From Nocardia abscessus (lineage in GTDB: Bacteria; Actinomycetota; Actinomycetes; Mycobacteriales; Mycobacteriaceae), in NCBI RefSeq assembly GCF_015477775.1, contig NZ_JADLQO010000002.1:1019786-1083785 (forward strand): 64,000 nucleotides of DNA, in the 5' to 3' direction. The notes under the pieces are model-generated. The model saw nothing but the letters and a program-made list of their open reading frames with translations. It was not told where the DNA came from and made no database searches. The stretch's first letter is position 1. The number at the start of each line of letters is the position of its first letter. The translations under genes and the position numbers were made by a program. Below are positions 53,951 to 61,052 of this stretch, piece by piece.

Positions 53951-54874
53951 TCACGGCGCGGCGGAGTCCCCCGGAACAGCGACGACATGGGCGATATGAC
54001 CGAGCTTTGCGGGGTTGAACACCCAGTAGAGCCGGTCGATCGTCTCGTCGTCGGCCGCACCGACCCCGAGCCAGGCGATGGGGGCTCCGTCGCGGCTGAT
54101 CACTACCGACGCGCGACCGTTGGCGTCGACCCAGTCGATGGCGACCCCCGTCCAGAAGTGTGAGGCGAACGCGGCCACGTACTTCGCCACGCGCGTCCGT
54201 CCGAATACCGGAATGCGCGAGGCATTGCGCACCGCGCCGCCGCCGTCGGAGTAGCTGGCGACATCGGTGGCGAAAAGCGCCTCGAGTTCATCGAATTCAC
54301 CGGCGCGCGCGGCATTCAAGAAGGCAGCGAGCAGACGTCGCTGATGCACGGTGTCGACTGATACTTGCCGGTCGGACTCGATGGCCTGGCGTGCCCGGCT
54401 CACCAGCTTCCGCGCGGCTGGTTCCTTGATTTCGAGGACTTCGGCGATCCGGCCGTAGGGGTAGTCGAAAGCTTCCCGCAGGACGAACGCCGCCCGCTCG
54501 GTCGGCGTCATCTTCTCCAGGACGACCAGTACCGCGGTTTCCAACGCCGCGGCGCGCTCCGCGCCGAGCGAGGGATCAGCACTGGTGTCCACGGGCTCGG
54601 GCAGCCACGGGCCGATATAGGTTTCCCGGCGGACCCGCGCCGTCTGCGTGGCATTGATCGCCTGCCGGGTGGTCATGGTGACGAGGAACGCCTCCACATC
54701 ACGCACGGAATCGCGGTCGGCGTAGGACTGCCACTTCACCCAGACGTCCTGGACGATGTCCTCGGCGTCGGCAACAGTGCCGAGCATTCGGTAGGCGATG
54801 CCGAACAGCCGGCCCTTGTGCGCGGAGAAATCGTCGACGGCTTTACCCAGGTCGGTACCCGCGGGTCCGCTCAT
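53951..54874 (-). CDS. ECF41/SigJ-type sigma factor with SnoaL-like C-terminal domain (second copy)
   Basis: A 307-residue sigma factor. Region 2: GIAYRMLGTVADAEDIVQDV. Region 4: MTPTERAAFVLREAFDYPYG, then IAEVLEIKEPAARKLVSRAR. The C-terminal SnoaL-like extension has SYSDGGGAVRNAS and ends with VFNPAKL. It differs clearly in sequence from the one at 50.3 kb, so this is not a recent duplication. The ATG at 54874 is the first sensible start before region 2. It lies downstream of a flavoprotein gene on the same strand and may regulate the cluster. Confidence 0.88.
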   Translation of the reverse strand: MSGPAGTDLGKAVDDFSAHKGRLFGIAYRMLGTVADAEDIVQDVWVKWQSYADRDSVRDVEAFLVTMTTRQAINATQTARVRRETYIGPWLPEPVDTSADPSLGAERAAALETAVLVVLEKMTPTERAAFVLREAFDYPYGRIAEVLEIKEPAARKLVSRARQAIESDRQVSVDTVHQRRLLAAFLNAARAGEFDELEALFATDVASYSDGGGAVRNASRIPVFGRTRVAKYVAAFASHFWTGVAIDWVDANGRASVVISRDGAPIAWLGVGAADDETIDRLYWVFNPAKLGHIAHVVAVPGDSAAP

Positions 54875-55049
54875 CGCGCGGTCGTTCCGGCGCCACCGGC
54901 AATCGCGTGATTCATATCCCCGCCTCGATTCGGACACCATCTGCCACGACATTACTCGCGCCAGCCGTACGCGGGTGGCGTGGCATACAGCAACCACGCT
55001 GAGCGAGCAGCACCGAACAGCGGGTGTCGAGTGCGCCCACACGACGCCG

Positions 55050-56783
55050 TCATTCGACCAATTTGCCTTCCGTCGATACATCTCGCATGAGCCGGGCGAT
55101 ATCGTCGGGGATCGCGGGGATCTCCTCGCGTTCGAGCTTGCCGGGACCGGACCACACGAGGTTCACCCGCAGCGCCGGATCCAGGTCAGGGTAATCGGAC
55201 CGATTGTGGCAGCCACGGGTTTCGCGTCGCTCCAGCGCGGCTTCCAAGGTGGCGCGTGCCGCGAGCACCGAGGACTTCAGATCGAAGGCGTGCGCCAGAT
55301 CCTGGAACCCGGCGGCGTCGGGGTGCACGCCGATATTCGTCATTCGATCCTCGACCTCGTCGAGTTCGGCCAAGCCTGCCCGAATCCCGGTCTCGTCGCG
55401 CACCACGCCGGCGTGCTCTGTCATGGTGTCGCGCACGGCGCGTTGCAGGGCCCGTACGTTCTCCTGCCCGTCGACCGCCAGCAGCTCATCGATCTCGGCG
55501 CGAGCCTCGACGAGCGCACGGTGGGACCGACGCTGTGCGACCAGCTCGGCCGAGTACCGCGCTGCCGCCTCGCCGACGATCCGGCCGTAGACGAGCAGTT
55601 CGATCAGCGAGTTGCCGCCGAGCCGGTTGGCGCCGTGCAGACCGCTCGATGCCTCGCCGATCGCATAGAGGCCCTCGACGCCGGTACCGTGATCTTCGGA
55701 GCGAACCCACACTCCGCCCATGGAATAGTGCGCCGTCGGCGCGATTTCGATCGGATCGCGAGTGATGTCGAGCATTTGCAGCTCCAACATCGTCTGGTAG
55801 ACGCGCGGCAGTCGCCGCATGATCGTTTCGCGAGGCAGGTGCGAAACATCCAGCCAGACAGCACCGTTCGGGGTTCCTCGACCCTCCTTGATCTCGGTAT
55901 AGGCGGCCAGTGCAACCCGGTCGCGGGTCGAGAGCTCCATGCGTTCCGCGTCGTAGCGCCGCATGAAGCGCTCTCCCGCGGCGTTGCGAAGAATGCCGCC
56001 TTCTCCCCGTGCGGCTTCCGATACCAGTGTCCCGGCCGCATTCTCGGGTTCGATGAGCCCGGACGGGTGGAACTGCACGAGCTCCGGGTCACGAATCCGG
56101 CCGCCCGCGAGGACTGCGAGCCGGAACGAATCACCGGTGTTCTCATCACGTCGGGAAGAGGTGCGACGCCAGATGCGGGTGTGCCCCCCGGCGGCGAGGA
56201 TTACCGCGTCGGCTCGGAACACGTAGCGCTCGCCACTGTCGAGATCGAAACCGTAGGCGCCGAAAACCACGTTGTCACGCATCAGGATTCGGGTCACATA
56301 GCAGGTATCGATGATCTGGATGCCGAGCTGCGCGACCCGGTTCACCAGGGTCCGCTGGATCTCGAGGCCGGTGTAATCACCGGCGAACGCGGTGCGCCGG
56401 TAGGTGTGCGCGCCGAAGAATCGCAGCGATATCCGTCCGTCGGATTCGCGAGCGAACGGCATGCCCCAGCGCTCGAGATCCTCGATTCCGCGCGCGGCGT
56501 TCTCGGCGACGACCTGGGCGGTATCGGGCCGCGCCAGTAGGTAGCTTTCGGTGATAGTGTCCGCCGCGTGCTGCTGCCAGCTGTCCTCGACGTCCATGGT
56601 CGACAGCGCGGCATTGATGCCGCCGGCAGCGAGGGTGGTGTGCGCGTCCGCCTTCGGCCGCTTTCCCACCACCAGGACGTCGATGCCGCGCTCGGCCAGT
56701 TCGATCGCCGCACGGAGGCCGGATCCGCCGGTGCCGACGACGAGCACCGACGTCGCGATCTGACGTTCGCCGGATGTGAGCAT
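55050..56783 (-). CDS. SdhA/FrdA/NadB-like FAD-binding oxidoreductase, orphan
   Basis: A 577-residue flavoprotein of the succinate dehydrogenase/fumarate reductase/L-aspartate oxidase family. VLVVGTGGSGLRAAIELA binds ADP. AHTTLAAGGINAAL holds the His (48) at the covalent-FAD position of SdhA. VQFHPSGL, SEAARGEGGIL and APTAHYSMGGVWV carry the substrate and proton-shuttle residues, and GANRLGGNSLIELLVYGR is a late FAD motif. No iron-sulfur or membrane subunit is nearby, so it is not a standard complex II. Fumarate-reductase-like or aspartate-oxidase-like use remains open. Confidence 0.87.
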   Translation of the reverse strand: MLTSGERQIATSVLVVGTGGSGLRAAIELAERGIDVLVVGKRPKADAHTTLAAGGINAALSTMDVEDSWQQHAADTITESYLLARPDTAQVVAENAARGIEDLERWGMPFARESDGRISLRFFGAHTYRRTAFAGDYTGLEIQRTLVNRVAQLGIQIIDTCYVTRILMRDNVVFGAYGFDLDSGERYVFRADAVILAAGGHTRIWRRTSSRRDENTGDSFRLAVLAGGRIRDPELVQFHPSGLIEPENAAGTLVSEAARGEGGILRNAAGERFMRRYDAERMELSTRDRVALAAYTEIKEGRGTPNGAVWLDVSHLPRETIMRRLPRVYQTMLELQMLDITRDPIEIAPTAHYSMGGVWVRSEDHGTGVEGLYAIGEASSGLHGANRLGGNSLIELLVYGRIVGEAAARYSAELVAQRRSHRALVEARAEIDELLAVDGQENVRALQRAVRDTMTEHAGVVRDETGIRAGLAELDEVEDRMTNIGVHPDAAGFQDLAHAFDLKSSVLAARATLEAALERRETRGCHNRSDYPDLDPALRVNLVWSGPGKLEREEIPAIPDDIARLMRDVSTEGKLVE

Positions 56784-56847
56784 CGATTCGTTCCCTTCCG
56801 AAGGGGCAGTTCGCGCGGGCGGGCCGATTGCCGCCCGCGCGAACAGT

Positions 56848-57588
56848 TCAGTTGCTGGTCAGCCACTCCGACAGCCGCGTCTGCGCCAGTTGCGCATCGC
56901 TGCCGGGCAGCAGCTCGCGCTGCGGCACCGCCCCGAAATACCGGGCCTCGGGATCGGTGACCACCGTGCGCGCATCCGACCGCGCGCTCAGCACGGTGCG
57001 GATCCATTCGTCGAGGGCGATGATCTCCGGGCCCCCGATCTCGATGGTGCCGTTCTTCGGCTCGCCCGCCGCCGTACGGCCGACAGCGGCTGCCACATCG
57101 TCCGCGGCGATCGGCTGCACACTGGAACCCGGGAGCCGTACCTGACCGTCAACGGTCGCGGAATCCGCTATACCACCGGCGAATTCGAAGAACTGCGTGG
57201 CGCGCACGATCGAGTACGGCAGGCCCGATCCCTCGATCAACTCCTCCTGCGCCACCTTCGCCCGCAGATACCCGGAATCCGGCAACCGTTCCGAACCCAC
57301 CACCGACAGCGCGACGTAATGCCCGACACCGGCCGCGCCGGCGGCCTCGAGCAGGTTCGTCGTGGAGGTCCGGAAGAACTCCATCACGTCGTTGTCGGCG
57401 AACGACGGCGAATTGGAAACGTCGATCACCACGTTCGCGTCCTGCAGTGCTTCTTTGACTCCCTCACCGGTGATGGAGTTCACGCCGGTATTGGGTGCAG
57501 CCGGAACCGCCTGGTGGCCGTGCTCACCGAGTCGTGCGACGAGCTTGGAGCCTATCAGGCCGGTACCGCCGATGACGACGATCTTCAT
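56848..57588 (-). CDS. NmrA-like atypical SDR, NAD(P)-binding protein
   Basis: A 246-residue protein. KIVVIGGTGLIGSKLVARL is the N-terminal Rossmann motif of atypical SDRs; YLRAKVAQEELIEGSGLPYS and IVRATQFFEF are typical of NmrA/quinone-oxidoreductase-like members. The ATG at 57588 has AAAGGA six bases upstream; the ATG two codons earlier abuts that site. The substrate may be a quinone or none (regulator). It lies 64 bases upstream of the flavoprotein start on the same strand. Confidence 0.88.
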   Translation of the reverse strand: MKIVVIGGTGLIGSKLVARLGEHGHQAVPAAPNTGVNSITGEGVKEALQDANVVIDVSNSPSFADNDVMEFFRTSTTNLLEAAGAAGVGHYVALSVVGSERLPDSGYLRAKVAQEELIEGSGLPYSIVRATQFFEFAGGIADSATVDGQVRLPGSSVQPIAADDVAAAVGRTAAGEPKNGTIEIGGPEIIALDEWIRTVLSARSDARTVVTDPEARYFGAVPQRELLPGSDAQLAQTRLSEWLTSN

Positions 57589-57695
57589 GCTCATTCCTTT
57601 CGTTCGGACGTTGCCGCGGGGCCAGCGAAACTCCGCTATATCAAGGACAGGGCAGGCGGTGATTTTGTGACAGTGCTTGTGCCGAGGCCGTTCGA

Positions 57696-58742
57696 TTACG
57701 CTCGATCCTGCGGCGCTACGTACTCGAAGGTCGGCCCCGCGGTGGTGCGGCCGTCACCGCTGGGCATCTTCATGAGAGCTTGGGCTTGGGACTTCAACGC
57801 GTACATCGCCCCCACCGCATCCCGCATCAGCGACGGGCTGCCGTTGAAGGTGTCCTCGAGTAGATACAACAGCAGGCAGTAGGTGTTGTTGAATTCCACC
57901 TGCGCGAGGCGGACCGCGCTGCCTTCCGGATAGTCGGCGGTGCGGGGGTTGGGGCGCATCGGCAGCACTTTGTTGGGGTCGAACAGGATCGGTTCACCAG
58001 TGGGCCCGGACTGCGGGGTGTCACCGAGCTGGAACCGCTTACCTTCCTTCAGTTCGAGGAAGCGATAGTAGTGGGCGACCTCGTCGCGATCGGGATGGAA
58101 GACGTCCTTCTCGCCGTCCCACACCTCGGTCCGCGCCGCGCCTTCGCCCTGCTCGACGATCTCGGCCAGCGCCGTCAGCGCCGACTTCAGATCGTGCACC
58201 GGAACGACCTGTCCGCCACCACTGTTGAAGTGCATCTCGTTGATCTGCCGACCGGGGTCGCCGCAGAAGACGGCATCCTCGCCGAGGGTGTCGACCAGCG
58301 AGATGAGACCGAGTTCGACGGCCGCGTAGAACTGCCCGATCGTGTGGTAGCCGTCGGATTCGGGTAGCGCGTCCGCCGAGGCGGGCCGTTCGATGTTCAA
58401 GAACAATTCGAGGGCTTCGGAACCGAACGGCGCGAGCTGTATTTGTACGGATCGATCGCCGTGCGGCAGCGGATGCGGATACGCGGGCAGCATTTCGGGC
58501 GCGTCGAGCTTGGGCTCGCCACCTACCGCATTGAGCAGATTAGCCGCCAGCGCCAAGTGCAGCATCTCCTCTACGAATACGCTGCTGATGACCTGTGCCG
58601 CTTCGGCATTGGCGCCCGGCTCCAGCGAATACAGCGCGCACATGTACGGCGGTATGGTCGCGTGCTCGAGCTCGATCGCCCACTGCAGATGGCGACGCAG
58701 ATCGTCCATTGTCTCGATGGCGTGACCCGTGCTGATGTCCAT
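57696..58742 (-). CDS. ferritin-like protein related to VioB/RebD iminophenyl-pyruvate dimer synthases
   Basis: A 348-residue protein. A di-iron-type helical domain sits at residues about 10-150: LQWAIELEHATIPPYMCALY and SVFVEEMLHLALAANLLNAV hold Glu/His ligands in the ferritin-like (PF12902) pattern. The C-terminal half continues the family (HYYRFLELKEGK and QVEFNNTYCLLLYLLEDTFN). In violacein and rebeccamycin pathways such domains act in indole coupling; here no indole cluster is present, so the reaction is unknown. The ATG at 58742 follows GACGAGG. First gene of a minus-strand set with NmrA-like, flavoprotein and ECF41 genes. Confidence 0.82.
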   Translation of the reverse strand: MDISTGHAIETMDDLRRHLQWAIELEHATIPPYMCALYSLEPGANAEAAQVISSVFVEEMLHLALAANLLNAVGGEPKLDAPEMLPAYPHPLPHGDRSVQIQLAPFGSEALELFLNIERPASADALPESDGYHTIGQFYAAVELGLISLVDTLGEDAVFCGDPGRQINEMHFNSGGGQVVPVHDLKSALTALAEIVEQGEGAARTEVWDGEKDVFHPDRDEVAHYYRFLELKEGKRFQLGDTPQSGPTGEPILFDPNKVLPMRPNPRTADYPEGSAVRLAQVEFNNTYCLLLYLLEDTFNGSPSLMRDAVGAMYALKSQAQALMKMPSGDGRTTAGPTFEYVAPQDRA

Positions 58743-58960
58743 AATCGAACCTCGTCTCGACAGATGTTCATGTGGTGTCGACAACTAGGACAGTGCGTCC
58801 GGTAGAACTGTGACAAGAACTTGCGACTCGCCGTCGCAACACCGGGCCGAGCTCGCGGGGCTCGAACACGGCGATCGTTTTCGGGTCCGGCGGCGGGAGA
58901 AAGCCGCTGAAACACGACCCAACCAAAACGCGGGGTAACCGCGGGGCCAGACCCATGAAA

Positions 58961-58995
58961 CAGGTCAGGCCCGGTCTTAGACCGGGCCTGACCTG
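58961..58995 (-). terminator. perfect hairpin behind the tRNA 3' fragment
   Basis: 16-bp perfect arms (58961-58976 and 58980-58995) with a TTA loop. In the minus direction it lies nine bases after the tRNA 3' end and is followed by TTTCAT, as a tRNA terminator would be. A close relative with 15-bp arms is at 53545-53579. Confidence 0.75.
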
Positions 58996-59004
58996 CTATT
59001 TCTG

Positions 59005-59051
59005 TGGAGCTAAGGGGACTCGAACCCCTGACCCCTACGCAGGGGTTCTAG
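59005..59051 (-). tRNA. displaced 3' fragment of a tRNA (or tmRNA) gene, attachment site
   Basis: Read on the minus strand: a T-arm AGGGG-TTCGAGT-CCCCT, acceptor strand TAGCTCC and discriminator A, preceded by ACCCCT-GCGT-AGGGGT, which looks like a long variable arm. The 5' half (D-arm, anticodon) is absent. Such 3' fragments are left at the distal junction when an element integrates into a tRNA; the integrase gene starts nearby. Which tRNA it is (a class II type, or tmRNA with a GGGGCT-type acceptor) cannot be told. The restored gene should lie at the far end of the element, outside the window. Confidence 0.7.
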
Positions 59052-59060
59052 ATGTCTCGT

Positions 59061-59291
59061 GGTTCCCATCGCTTCCTGAAATATCCTGTGAACTGCGGGA
59101 ACGGTACGGTGGTTGGTCCCGACGCTTCCCATTGGTTCCCGTGGTTTCCCGTTCAAACCGGGGGGTTAGCGCGGGGGCGGTCAAGTTTTGCACGGTTCCC
59201 GGCGGCGGATGTCCTGCGGCCCCGTAGCGGTGCGGGGTGCCTGCCGCGCTGTGGGCCCGGCGGCAGGGCGTCGACAGATTGTCGCGTTCCC
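59061..59291. repeat. iterated GGTTCCC motifs beside the attachment site
   Basis: GGTTCCC at 59061-59067, 59134-59140 and 59194-59200, with near matches (GGTCCC at 59115, GCTTCCC at 59124, GGTTTCCC at 59143, CGTTCCC at 59285), all in one orientation between the tRNA fragment and the integrase stop. They are candidate arm-type integrase or excisionase binding sites. Confidence 0.45.
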
Positions 59292-60565
59292 TACCCATCC
59301 TGGTTCCGGGGGTTGTCCTGGGCGGTGCCGGAGACGAATGGTGCTAGCTGGTTGAGAACGGCGGTGGAATCGGGGGCCAGCGCGGGCCGGTCGATGTAGT
59401 GCTGTTCGGTGGTGGCACTGTTGCGGTGTCCGGCTTGCCGCTTGGCCTGTTCGGGTCCGAACCCTTCAGCCACGGCGGTCAGGTTCGTCTTGCGGTAGGT
59501 CTTCGGGGTGATCCAGGCGTAGGTGGTTCCGCGTGCGGCGCGCCAGGTGCGACCGAAGTTATGAGGGTCGCGCCAGCCGCCACGCCGCGAGGGAAAGAGC
59601 GGAGTTTCGTCGTCGGGATCCCAATCGTCGGCACCAAGTGCCCGCAGGGTCTCGATGGTGAACGTCGGTAGCACGACGGTGCGGTACCCGGCGTCGGTCT
59701 TGGTCCACTCCTGCCGGTACAGCCCCACTCCGGTCACACGGACGATGGTGCCGCTGATGGTCATCTCCCACGGGGTCGCGGAGGTGTCGACATCGCAGCG
59801 ACGGAACGCGAGGCATTCACCCGGCCGGGCTCCGGTTCCCAGGAGTATGTCGGCGGCGTTGAGGATGTCGGGGTCGCGTGCAGGGCCGCGCGTGTAGGCG
59901 GGCGTGCCGGGGATCGCCTTTCCGGCGAGCCAGGTTTCGAGCTGGGCGCGTAACCCGTTGCGGGTTGTCTCGTCCATCGCTTTCGGTTTCTTCTTCTTGC
60001 GTTTGATCTTGCCGACTTCGCGCATGGGGTTCTCACTAATCGCCCCGTGACGAACGGCCAGGCTCATCATGCCGGTGAGGATGATCTTGTGGCACTGGGC
60101 TTTACGGGTGTGCCCGTTCTTCTGGATCATCTTCAGGTGAGCATCCAGGTAGGAGGTGTCAGCCTCGAACAGCCGCACGCCGCTCATCGCCGTTTTGATC
60201 TTCACGGTGCCCTTGCGGGCACGTGGATCGTCGGAGGGTTCGATCTCCTCCCGATACCATTGCAGGGTTTGGGGGGCCACAGTCTCGTCGAGTTCCATTT
60301 CTTCGAGCCAGAGGTCCGCCAGTGCGGGGATCAGGGTGTTCCAGGTGACGGCACCGTTCCGCTGACGCCCCTCGGACTTGATCCGTTCCTGAACGACTTC
60401 TTTAAGTCGGTGCTCTGCGGCGGTTTTGCTGGCTCCCCATCCTTCGACCCGGATGGTTTCTCCGCTGTAGGAGCGGTATCGGGCCCGTGCCCGGTATTGC
60501 CGTGTGCCGAGTTTCGTGCAGCTGATCTTGCCGTATGTTCCCATTGCCAACGCCTGCCGAGGCAT
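59291..60565 (-). CDS. int: tyrosine-type site-specific integrase
   Basis: A 424-residue tyrosine recombinase of actinobacterial integrative elements. It has an N-terminal arm-binding region (GTYGKISCTKLGTRQYRARA), a SAM-like core-binding domain (residues about 90-190) and a catalytic domain. Arg I is in GTGARPGECLAFR; the box II start reads TPKTYRKTNLT, where the usual His is Lys (the Arg is kept); QAGHRNSATTEQHYI supplies the last His and the Tyr nucleophile. The ATG at 60565 follows GGAGAG. Lies just inside the tRNA-fragment junction, as expected. Confidence 0.9.
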   Translation of the reverse strand: MPRQALAMGTYGKISCTKLGTRQYRARARYRSYSGETIRVEGWGASKTAAEHRLKEVVQERIKSEGRQRNGAVTWNTLIPALADLWLEEMELDETVAPQTLQWYREEIEPSDDPRARKGTVKIKTAMSGVRLFEADTSYLDAHLKMIQKNGHTRKAQCHKIILTGMMSLAVRHGAISENPMREVGKIKRKKKKPKAMDETTRNGLRAQLETWLAGKAIPGTPAYTRGPARDPDILNAADILLGTGARPGECLAFRRCDVDTSATPWEMTISGTIVRVTGVGLYRQEWTKTDAGYRTVVLPTFTIETLRALGADDWDPDDETPLFPSRRGGWRDPHNFGRTWRAARGTTYAWITPKTYRKTNLTAVAEGFGPEQAKRQAGHRNSATTEQHYIDRPALAPDSTAVLNQLAPFVSGTAQDNPRNQDG

Positions 60566-60617
60566 CTCTCCAGTACCTTTCCACACTGTTTGGTCTGCGA
60601 TCCGGATCCGGTCGGAT

Positions 60618-61052
60618 TCACGCGCTTTCCCCGAGTTCGAGCTGGGCTTCCTCCCAGGCGAGGAGGTCGCTGAATCGATATCTCCGATATCTGCCCATTC
60701 GAGCAAAGCGAGGACCTTTTCCGAGCGAGGCCCAGTTCGCGAGGGTTTTCTCAGGGATCTGCAATCGCTGAGATACTTCCTCCGTGCTGAGCCAATGGTC
60801 CGTCACCGAATTTTGGATACTTCCATTTCCCGGTGACGGTTCTATATTCACGCTCGATATCGGCCCGCGGTCAAGCGGTGCGGTCGAATTGTTTTTCGAT
60901 CTGCGGTTATTCCCCCTGCTTCGGAATTTGTGCGCCGTTTCGTCCGGCCCGTTGGCCCGGTGTGGGACGTCCGCACCGCCCGCCCGAATCGGCCTGTCCG
61001 GGGTTGCTTTCGACGTGGTCGGGTCACCGGCCGACTTGCGAGTGGGCGTCAT
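60618..61052 (-). CDS. excisionase-like helix-turn-helix protein
   Basis: A 144-residue protein. A hydrophilic, probably disordered N-terminal 80 residues precede a MerR/excisionase-type HTH (LSTEEVSQRLQIPEKTLANW, then RFARMGRYRRYRFSDLLAWE) at residues about 87-135. Its ATG overlaps the stop of the conjugation ATPase by four bases, and the integrase starts 52 bases downstream. Such proteins direct excision or regulate element transfer. If only the HTH part is real, a start nearer 60800 is possible. Confidence 0.8.
   Translation of the reverse strand: MTPTRKSAGDPTTSKATPDRPIRAGGADVPHRANGPDETAHKFRSRGNNRRSKNNSTAPLDRGPISSVNIEPSPGNGSIQNSVTDHWLSTEEVSQRLQIPEKTLANWASLGKGPRFARMGRYRRYRFSDLLAWEEAQLELGESA

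Larger units (their letters stand above)
58743..59290. other. junction region between chromosome and integrated element
   Basis: About 550 bases without an intact gene. It contains the hairpin (58961-58995), the displaced tRNA 3' fragment (59005-59051) and a cluster of GGTTCCC motifs next to the integrase gene. The part from 58750 to 58920 shows nothing recognisable. Confidence 0.6.

Noticed and set aside
54875..54919. Fourteen-codon reading frame overlapping the second ECF41 sigma start by ATGA
   Set aside because: It has a start and stop in a suggestive position but no clear ribosome site and no distinctive composition; chance is likely.
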